Assembly: GCF_018257795.1 (NCBI RefSeq)
Contig: NZ_JAERJD010000008.1
Coordinates: 124,001-188,000, forward strand
DNA from: Citrobacter sp. JGM124
GTDB taxonomy: Bacteria > Pseudomonadota > Gammaproteobacteria > Enterobacterales > Enterobacteriaceae
Direction of reading: 5' to 3'
Length of the DNA: 64,000 nt
The position numbers and the translations under genes are program-made. A model generated the notes under the pieces. That model was not told where the DNA came from, did not search any database, and saw only the letters and a list, made by a program, of their open reading frames with translations. Of this stretch, positions 57,843 to 64,000 are shown piece by piece (position 1 is the first letter of the stretch; each line of letters opens with the position of its first letter).

Positions 57843-59351
57843 TCACTGAGTATGTGCCGGCCTTCTTTCTTTAAATACAGCCCTGATTTGCATGATCACA
57901 ATAAACAGGAAACATAGCGCCAGGACCATTGATACAGGGCGGTTTACGAAGTTAAAGAAATCCCCATCAGACTTCATCAATGATGACAGGAGGTTTTTCT
58001 CTAACATTGGCCCCAGTATTAAGCCAAGAATAATGGGCGATATTGGGAATTTTCTTTCTTGTAAAAAATAACCGATAACACCCATTACGAGCATTACGAC
58101 CACGGAAGAAATTGTGTTGGTGATAGCATACGAACCGACGATACTGAATAATATAATCACGGGATAGATGATCGCATTATCAATAGCTACAATCTTTTTC
58201 AGCAAATTAACAACGAAAAATGCTACTGGTAATAAAATAATGTTGGCGATAAAAAATATGATAAATACGGCATAGAGCTTGTCTGGATTAAAAAGAAATA
58301 ATGTTGGCCCTGGTTGCATGTCTTTCATATACAAAACACCAATAATGATGGCGGCTGCAGAGTCTCCGGGGATCCCAAAAACTAATGAGGGTATCCAGCT
58401 ACCCGCAAGGCTGGCATTGTTACTGGTTGATGCGCTGACAATACCTTCTTCAGATCCTTTGCCATATTCTTGAGGTTTCTTGGAAAACTTTTTTGAGACA
58501 GCATAGGAGATCCACGCAGCAATATCTGCACCGGCACCGGGTAAAGCACCAATGAGTGTACCAATGGCCCCACCACGTAATACACTGAATTTGCGTTTAT
58601 ATAAAACACCGCCAACACCTTTGAACAGATTGTATGAGCGTTCGTCCCCTTCGATAACGTCGACGGGCTGATTGTTATCTTTCCAGCGTTCAACGTAGTA
58701 TTTAATTGCACCAGAAATGGCGAACAGGCCAATCATTGCCGGGATGAAACTGACGCCCTGCATTAGCGATACTTGATCAAAAGTAAAACGTGGCTGGCCG
58801 GTGAATTCGTCAAAGCCAATGGTGGCCAGGGCGATGCCAAATAGCATCGCCAGGATGCTTTTACTGATATTACTGCCGGAAACAATAGTGGCACAGCTTA
58901 AGCCAATCAAAGAGAGCCACATATACTCATAAGAGCTAAAGTTCAAGGCGAAATCAGCCAGAACAGGGGCGGTGAATGCCAGCACAATGGTACCAATCAC
59001 ACCACCAATCACCGAAGTGGTCAGAGACAGGCCCAGCACCCTGTTTGTTTTACCTGCTTTGACCAAGGCATGGGCATCATTGGTATACGCTGCAGATGCT
59101 GGGGTTCCTGGAATATTAAGTAAAGCCCCAGGAATATCACCGGCAAAAATAGAAGACGCCCCCAACGATATCATTAAAGCCAGAGCTGGTATGGGATCCA
59201 GGAAAAAGGTAAAGGGGACCATTAATGCAATGGCCATTGTTGATGTCAATCCAGGAATAGCACCAACAAACAGGCCGAATAAGCATGCCCCAATAATCAC
59301 TAAAAAGGTGGTGTAATCAAGGTAAGCTAGCGCACTGATTAAAATGTCCAT
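57843..59351 (-). CDS. Tripartite tricarboxylate transporter large permease TctA
   Basis: A 502-residue integral membrane protein with about 12 hydrophobic helices and the two family repeats: GAIPGLTSTMAIALMVPFTF (about 31-50) and GALPGAGADIAAWISYAVSKK (about 265-285). With TctB and a periplasmic TctC it imports a carboxylate by secondary transport. It follows tctB by 15 bp. Confidence 0.93.
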   Translation of the reverse strand: MDILISALAYLDYTTFLVIIGACLFGLFVGAIPGLTSTMAIALMVPFTFFLDPIPALALMISLGASSIFAGDIPGALLNIPGTPASAAYTNDAHALVKAGKTNRVLGLSLTTSVIGGVIGTIVLAFTAPVLADFALNFSSYEYMWLSLIGLSCATIVSGSNISKSILAMLFGIALATIGFDEFTGQPRFTFDQVSLMQGVSFIPAMIGLFAISGAIKYYVERWKDNNQPVDVIEGDERSYNLFKGVGGVLYKRKFSVLRGGAIGTLIGALPGAGADIAAWISYAVSKKFSKKPQEYGKGSEEGIVSASTSNNASLAGSWIPSLVFGIPGDSAAAIIIGVLYMKDMQPGPTLFLFNPDKLYAVFIIFFIANIILLPVAFFVVNLLKKIVAIDNAIIYPVIILFSIVGSYAITNTISSVVVMLVMGVIGYFLQERKFPISPIILGLILGPMLEKNLLSSLMKSDGDFFNFVNRPVSMVLALCFLFIVIMQIRAVFKERRPAHTQ

Positions 59352-59366
59352 GCTATTTATCCTGCT

Positions 59367-59804
59367 CTATGAAAATAACTGAGGTAACGGAACTAAAAGA
59401 ACAGCGGTAAACAAATAATAGACGCCGACTACTACCACCAGAGATATGATGAAACTATACACTGCTTTTGTTCTTGCATATTTCATCATTAATGGTGCGG
59501 TGATAATTAATCCTGTCAAAATAAACCCTAAGTAATCGACACCCAGAATATAGAAAATAATCAACCCGGCGATCATGATGACATATTTAATTTCATGCCA
59601 GGTGACCAGCGGAATGTCCTCTTCTTTTTTATGTGACAGCATATCGGTGAGTGAAAATATAATAATTCCTCCACCGACTACCGATGGCATAAAGGCTGCA
59701 CCATATTCGCTGAAGTCACCTAATGAATAGGTACTATAGCCGATAAGGAATACACCGAAAAAGAGCATCACTAAAGAAACTATATGACGATTTAGCATAG
59801 GCAA
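59367..59804 (-). CDS. Tripartite tricarboxylate transporter small permease TctB
   Basis: A 145-residue protein with four hydrophobic helices, the usual TctB size. It lies between tctC (31 bp upstream) and tctA (15 bp downstream). The motif GVDYLGFILTGLI and the cytoplasmic loop with MLSHKKEED fit the family. Confidence 0.88.
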   Translation of the reverse strand: MPMLNRHIVSLVMLFFGVFLIGYSTYSLGDFSEYGAAFMPSVVGGGIIIFSLTDMLSHKKEEDIPLVTWHEIKYVIMIAGLIIFYILGVDYLGFILTGLIITAPLMMKYARTKAVYSFIISLVVVVGVYYLFTAVLLVPLPQLFS

Positions 59805-59835
59805 TAAACGGCCGTATCGACGACCGTCTCCTTGA

Positions 59836-60780
59836 TTAATTCTTCAGGATGTCACCAAATTTTTTGTCTTCATTCGCCATAAACGTATGGGCATCGTCAC
59901 CATATAATTCGATGACCTCAAAACCTTGTTTATTTGCAAATGAAGCTAATTCACCTTTGGCATAGACTTTCTTCATTGCGTTCATCAGTTTTTCCTGAAC
60001 ACTTTTATCCAGTCCAGCTGGTGCGACCAGCATATTCCATGCTTGTAGTTCCCAGTCACGATTTGTGGCTTCTTTAAATGTGGGAACATCAGAGTAAAAG
60101 GGTGAGCGTTCTTTGGACATGATGGTGAGGTTATTAACCAGCCCTGCTTTTACCATGCTGTCTGCTTCCCCTGGTGATGAGGTCACAATATCAATACCGC
60201 CAGCAGCCAGCTCCTGTAACGCGGCACTTGAGCCCTGGGTGGGTATATAACGGATGGCGTCATCTTTCAGGCCAGCAGAGCGTAGCATGCCAATACTATT
60301 CAGGTGCCAGATTGAGTTAAGGCCACTGCCAGACGCTTTAAGCTTCCCGGGATTCTCTTTTGCAAATTCAATGACTTCCTCAGCACTTTTGAATGGTGAA
60401 GACTTACTAACCTGAAGGCCACCGTAGATAACGGCCAGACGGGTGATTGGCGTGTAGTCCTGATAGCTGAGTTTAGTCATGCCCTGATGATGCATAGAGG
60501 CAATTTCAACGGTGGCAATCCCCAGAGTATAGCCGTCTGGTTTTGCGCTTTTGACTGCATCGTGGCCTACAACACCACTGCCACCGGTTTTGTTGACCAC
60601 ATTAACATTAACCCCCAGTTCCTCTTGCAAGCCTTTTGCTGTGAGGCGGGCAACAGTATCGGTATTTCCACCCGCAGCCCAGGGAACGATAATAGTAACA
60701 GGTTTTTCAGGCCATTCAGCCAGGGCGGTGGCCGGGATCAATACAGTAGACAGGGTAAAGGCAAGGAGTGTTTTTTTCAT
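59836..60780 (-). CDS. Tripartite tricarboxylate transporter solute-binding protein TctC
   Basis: A 314-residue Bug/TctC periplasmic receptor with a signal peptide (1-21, ending ALA) and the family start EWPEKPVTIIVPWAAGGNTDTVAR, whose loop binds a carboxylate through two waters. Known ligands include citrate, glutamate, nicotinate and protocatechuate; I cannot tell which applies. The start codon overlaps the stop of the regulator-kinase gene by one base (TAATG). Confidence 0.93.
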   Translation of the reverse strand: MKKTLLAFTLSTVLIPATALAEWPEKPVTIIVPWAAGGNTDTVARLTAKGLQEELGVNVNVVNKTGGSGVVGHDAVKSAKPDGYTLGIATVEIASMHHQGMTKLSYQDYTPITRLAVIYGGLQVSKSSPFKSAEEVIEFAKENPGKLKASGSGLNSIWHLNSIGMLRSAGLKDDAIRYIPTQGSSAALQELAAGGIDIVTSSPGEADSMVKAGLVNNLTIMSKERSPFYSDVPTFKEATNRDWELQAWNMLVAPAGLDKSVQEKLMNAMKKVYAKGELASFANKQGFEVIELYGDDAHTFMANEDKKFGDILKN

Positions 60781-62024
60781 TATATAAACCTTTTCTCGTT
60801 ACAGATGACTTGAGGTCGTGCGTGCTTCACATAGGAAGTTAAACGAGCCTGTACTTGAGTTAAATCCGGCATGGAGGTAACCCCTTTTTTCTCGATAAAG
60901 GCAGATAAAAATGCATTGGCAAATTGAACGCTGTCATGCAAAGTACAGCCTTCAGCTATTTTGGAAGCGAACGCACCATTAAAAGCATCCGTTGCCGCCA
61001 TGGTATCAACACGTAAGCAGGGCATTGGAGGAAGATGGAATGAAGAGCTTCCATCGTGATAAACAACACCTAATTGATCCAAATGAATAATTACTTTTTT
61101 ATTTTCAGTCGCTGAAATAATCTTTAATGCCTGATGAGCATCCTTCACATCATTAATAGGAATATCAGCCCAGTTTGATGCCTGATGAATGTTAAGTGTA
61201 ATAATATCTACATACGGATACAGTGCTTTAAGTGATACATGATAAGGTGCAACATTTAAAATAACCATTTTTTTAATTTCAGTCGCGAATTGTGCTGCAC
61301 GAAGGCTGGCTTCAATATTAATTTCACCTTGTAATAATAATACATCAGCTTCCGCCACGTAAGGTAAAGAAAGACCTATTTCTTGTTCGCCAAAAGTACT
61401 GTTGGCACCCAGGTAAGTAGCAGTAATATTATTATGGGTTTCGTTTGCTAAATAACTGATGGAACTGCCTGTCGGTTCAGTATCAGTCTGGAAAATGGTA
61501 AATGATTCTATACCACTGGCTTGTAAATATTTATATGCATATTTACTGAAATGGTCTTCACCTACTTTAGTTAATAAATGAACTTTAGCCAAACAGCAGG
61601 CGGCAGCAATAGCCTGGTTGGTTCCTTTGCCCCCGGGGCTTAAGCTATTATTGGTTGAATAAACCAGCTCCCCGACATGAGGAAAGGATTCCACGTTAGC
61701 AATAATATCCACAACAAAAGAGCCGAGAACACAGACTTTACCCATCATGGCTCTTTTTTGTGGTTTCTGCATCACCAGAAAATCATGTAATAAGCATGAG
61801 ATATCAAAATTATTGCTAAATTTGCTCAATTTTTTTATCTCTTGCTGGCCCAGTATCGCCCCGCCATGACAACGTTGAATCAGACCTTCACTCTCAAGGT
61901 ATTTTAAGTCACTGCGAATAGTTTCTAATGTGACACTGAATTTTTCAGCCAGCTGAGTCACTTTAATTTTTTTCTGTTCCCGGATAACCGAGTAAATACC
62001 CTGTCTACGCTCTTCTGAGAACAT
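60780..62024 (-). CDS. DeoR-type regulator fused to a PfkB/ribokinase-family domain
   Basis: One 414-residue frame carries two domains. Residues 1-57 are a DeoR winged helix-turn-helix (RRQGIYSVIREQKKIKVTQLAEKF, then TIRSDLKYLESEGLIQRCHGGAI). Residues about 94-410 are a ribokinase fold: GGKGTNQA (131-138) and a late DTMAATDAFNGAF (340-352). The family motif is DT-x-[GA]-AGD; here the glycine before the catalytic Asp346 is Thr345, which may weaken kinase activity. In ordinary DeoR regulators the C-terminal half is a sugar-phosphate-isomerase-like sensor; here a kinase fold takes its place, so it may sense sugar or ATP. It leads the tct/dha operon and overlaps tctC by one base. Confidence 0.88.
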   Translation of the reverse strand: MFSEERRQGIYSVIREQKKIKVTQLAEKFSVTLETIRSDLKYLESEGLIQRCHGGAILGQQEIKKLSKFSNNFDISCLLHDFLVMQKPQKRAMMGKVCVLGSFVVDIIANVESFPHVGELVYSTNNSLSPGGKGTNQAIAAACCLAKVHLLTKVGEDHFSKYAYKYLQASGIESFTIFQTDTEPTGSSISYLANETHNNITATYLGANSTFGEQEIGLSLPYVAEADVLLLQGEINIEASLRAAQFATEIKKMVILNVAPYHVSLKALYPYVDIITLNIHQASNWADIPINDVKDAHQALKIISATENKKVIIHLDQLGVVYHDGSSSFHLPPMPCLRVDTMAATDAFNGAFASKIAEGCTLHDSVQFANAFLSAFIEKKGVTSMPDLTQVQARLTSYVKHARPQVICNEKRFI

Positions 62025-62351
62025 GAATAAGTACCTCCGCAGTAATGCTTATTAGAATAGGCAGTGTCGGGATCTTAATCTGCGATAACATTCAAAACAA
62101 AAATCAAAAAACAAAAACAAAACCAAATTGGAGCTACTTAAATCACACTTTTTAACAGGATCACAACATAAGCCTGTTGAAAATGTGAAACAGCAGGCAT
62201 AAATGACCGTTTTTAGTGATCTGAATATGATGTAACTCAATGAATTTTAAAGAAGGCATGGGAAATAAACCCAAATATGCGGCGGATATGCAGAAAAGCA
62301 CGCGACCATCAGGTAATGATCAGCGGCTTTTCTGTAAAAAGACGAAACTGT
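62025..62351 (-). promoter_or_regulatory. Upstream region of the regulator-kinase operon
   Basis: Read on the operon strand, 62127-62092 is a run of T-rich near repeats (TTTTGTTTTTGTTTTTTG, then ATTTTTGTTTTGA), similar in style to the repeated T-rich operators of DeoR-family regulators and a candidate autoregulatory site. TGTGATCCTGTTAAAA at 62165-62150 fits the CRP consensus at 8 of 10 positions. The right end holds the hairpin of the ArnT-like gene. No gene is seen. Confidence 0.4.
62291..62334 (-). terminator. Hairpin after the ArnT-like gene
   Basis: CAGAAAAGC / GCTTTTCTG 9-bp inverted repeat with a 26-nt loop, 18 bp beyond the stop of the ArnT-like gene. No terminal T-run on that strand. 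Confidence 0.4.
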
Positions 62352-64000
62352 TTAATTGTCTGCTTGATATACGATCAGGTTATTCTTTTTTTCACCCGGA
62401 CGGTTGCCATACCAAAAGAGTGACATGCCTTCAGGGGGCGGTTGAATATCATCTGATAATATAATCAACCAGTGACAGCGTTCAGGTTTACTGAGTGTTT
62501 CCTGAGGTTGATGAAGAATCCCCGTAAAGTAATAAAGCATTGGGGCTTCGGACTCATTAAGAGAATATGAAGCCATACAGTCTGTGTCATGATACTTCCC
62601 GCCAAGTTGGTGGCGTAAATCAGTGAAGACGCTCTCATACCCCTTCGAGTAATCTATCCAGCCAACCAGCAAACTGAATACGACCCCCCATGTGATGGTC
62701 ACGCCCAGTCCCCAGTTCAGCGCGGCCTGCATGGCCTGGTTCATGTGGGGGAATAAAGTATTACGACAGAACCATAGCAGGGTTATTGCCAATGCAAAAA
62801 TTAACGGTAGCCACAATAAATAGAGCTGATAGTTTTGGGGTAACCATTTATCCAGGAATGATAACCAATGGCTTTGGTACTCACTTATTTTAAACAGGTA
62901 GATCCCCCACGTCAGCAGGATGGCAACTGACCACAAACCCGCCGAAAATGAGGCGAGATATTTCAATGTCCTGGGAGGAAAATCGATAAATAACTTGCCA
63001 GCCAGTATTGCCATCGGGGCAATAAAAGGGAGTAAGTACAGGGCTCTGCTACTTGCGGACATTTGTAGAAAAATGATGCCCAGGACAGGGAATAGTATGA
63101 TAACAACGTTATGTGCATCGGTAAGGCGCTTAATAGGATGGCGCAGAGTATAGAAAACAGACAATATTCCGACAGGGAAGGCAAACAGAACCATTGCTTC
63201 AGGGATACGGATAAATTTCGCATGAGCTCCCAGAACAGGAACTGAAAAACCCAAGAAACGACCGATATTATTATCCCAAAACCAAACTATAAACAGATCG
63301 GGATGCTGCAGATAAAGCATCACCGGCCAGGGGAGAATAAGCACCAGCGCAGCTATTCCTGCGAACAGGCAAGGTTGCCAAAAGGCTTTGGTGCGGCACT
63401 GAGTCAGCAGGACAGGGCAGGCAAACAGTGTTATCCACAAAACGCCCGGAATAAAAATGCCTTTGGACAGTAAGGTCGCAGTGGTGCCCAGACATAGCCA
63501 CAGTGCTGATGTTGCCACTTTCTGTTGCAAGATAATGCCGACCAGGCCATAAAGTGCAACCGTGGTACCAGCAACCAGAGCAACATCGGTAAACATATCG
63601 TGGCTATGACGTAATATACCAGGGACGCTAATGTAAATGGCAAAGATGACCCAGATACGATAATCGTAAAAATTTTTGCTTTGAAGAACTCTCCGGGTCA
63701 GCAGGATAAAGAATGAAAAATTGATCACGGAAAACAAGAGAGAGGCGCTTCTTGCCGCATCGTAGAGTGGTAATATTCCCGATAATAGTTTGCTGGTGAG
63801 GGTTGCCACCCAGTAGTAAAGCGGAGGCTTTTCCATGAAAGGTTCACCAGCATTGGTGGGAACCAGCCAGTTGCCTGTTTCATACATCGTTTGAATAATG
63901 CCGAAACTGTAGTTTTCATCCTGTTTCCAGGGGGTGTGGCCGTAAATGCCTGGTAACAGATAAATAATGAGAAAACTGATAAAAAGAAGAAGTACCTTTC
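62352..64000 (-). CDS. ArnT-like lipid-linked sugar glycosyltransferase, cut by the window end
   Basis: An integral membrane glycosyltransferase of the PMT/ArnT superfamily. The frame has no stop up to the right edge (64000), so the N-terminus lies outside; the upstream codons read KVLLLLFISFLIIYLLPG then HTPWKQDENYSFG, the first helix and acidic periplasmic loop expected of the family. The Met codon at 63887 is therefore internal. Next come GNWLVPTNAGEPFMEKPPLYYW, the substrate-loop signature, about eleven further helices, and a C-terminal periplasmic domain. Relatives move L-Ara4N or other sugars from undecaprenyl phosphate to lipid A. The exact donor and acceptor are not known. Confidence 0.85.
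   Translation of the reverse strand, partial: KVLLLFISFLIIYLLPGIYGHTPWKQDENYSFGIIQTMYETGNWLVPTNAGEPFMEKPPLYYWVATLTSKLLSGILPLYDAARSASLLFSVINFSFFILLTRRVLQSKNFYDYRIWVIFAIYISVPGILRHSHDMFTDVALVAGTTVALYGLVGIILQQKVATSALWLCLGTTATLLSKGIFIPGVLWITLFACPVLLTQCRTKAFWQPCLFAGIAALVLILPWPVMLYLQHPDLFIVWFWDNNIGRFLGFSVPVLGAHAKFIRIPEAMVLFAFPVGILSVFYTLRHPIKRLTDAHNVVIILFPVLGIIFLQMSASSRALYLLPFIAPMAILAGKLFIDFPPRTLKYLASFSAGLWSVAILLTWGIYLFKISEYQSHWLSFLDKWLPQNYQLYLLWLPLIFALAITLLWFCRNTLFPHMNQAMQAALNWGLGVTITWGVVFSLLVGWIDYSKGYESVFTDLRHQLGGKYHDTDCMASYSLNESEAPMLYYFTGILHQPQETLSKPERCHWLIILSDDIQPPPEGMSLFWYGNRPGEKKNNLIVYQADN

Noticed and set aside
60551-60813. Overlapping plus-strand open frames in the tctC region
   Set aside because: Antisense to the signal peptide and N-terminal domain of TctC; no independent evidence.
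63887-63887. Start codon of the ArnT-like gene at this Met
   Set aside because: The frame continues without a stop to the window end and the upstream codons encode the expected first helix and acidic loop, so this Met is internal.

Overview
The window is chromosomal DNA of a Gram-negative enterobacterium (order Enterobacterales). Most proteins align almost residue for residue, from memory, with Escherichia coli K-12 proteins, and the block metC-yghB-yqhC-yqhD-dkgA ... ygiQ-ftsP-plsC-parC ... ygiN-mdaB ... parE-yqiA-cpdA-yqiB-nudF-tolC-ygiB-ygiC-ygiD ... ribB-ubiK keeps the gene order of the E. coli 65-68 min region. I cannot fix the genus. The type I cellulose operon (with bcsD and bcsO, without bcsE/F/G) and moderate GC argue against Escherichia itself. 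There are no rRNA or tRNA genes, CRISPR arrays or recognisable insertion sequences.

Layout. 0.2-1.1 kb: an AT-rich orphan gene. 1.2-4.0 kb: hdeD, a double-Mop molybdate-binding protein and proP. 4.2-6.5 kb: aer behind a sigma-28 promoter, then a cold-shock gene with a cold-box leader. 6.5-19.1 kb: an adenosylhomocysteinase-like gene and the cellulose operon bcsO-Q-A-B-C-D-Z. 19.1-24.7 kb: murP behind a probable class II CRP promoter, nepI, and tsr behind a second sigma-28 promoter. 25-35.4 kb: ubiK, FMN-riboswitch-controlled ribB, ygiD, ygiC-ygiB, tolC, and the nudF-yqiB-cpdA-yqiA-parE run. 35.8-36.6 kb: an AT-rich gene with an F-box-like N-terminus. 36.7-50.6 kb: ygiN/mdaB, parC-plsC-ftsP-ygiQ, dkgA/yqhD/yqhC, yghB, metC. 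50.8-52 kb: Fur-controlled exbBD. 52.1-53.5 kb: three small unrecognised genes in a divergent arrangement. 53.9-55 kb: a secreted Ntn-hydrolase acylase. 55.1-62 kb: a catabolic cluster of a DeoR-PfkB fusion, a TctCBA tripartite carboxylate transporter, DhaK, DhaL and a DapA-family lyase. 62.3-64 kb: an ArnT-like glycosyltransferase cut by the window end.

How the genes work together. Aer and Tsr feed the chemotaxis pathway and carry near-consensus flagellar promoters. BcsO-Z make and export cellulose. ParE and ParC form topoisomerase IV. ExbB/ExbD energise TonB-dependent uptake under Fur. YqhC probably controls YqhD and DkgA, which detoxify aldehydes. The 55-62 kb cluster looks like a complete import, phosphorylation and cleavage route for an unidentified carboxylate or sugar acid.

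Most interesting: the two AT-rich orphan genes at 196-1101 and 35782-36621 share a C-terminal domain (about 23 percent ungapped identity over 81 residues by my hand alignment), and the second has a good F-box motif, a eukaryote-type module otherwise known from bacterial effectors. The DeoR-PfkB/Tct/DhaKL/DapA cluster and the 52.1-53.5 kb trio are the next candidates for undescribed systems.
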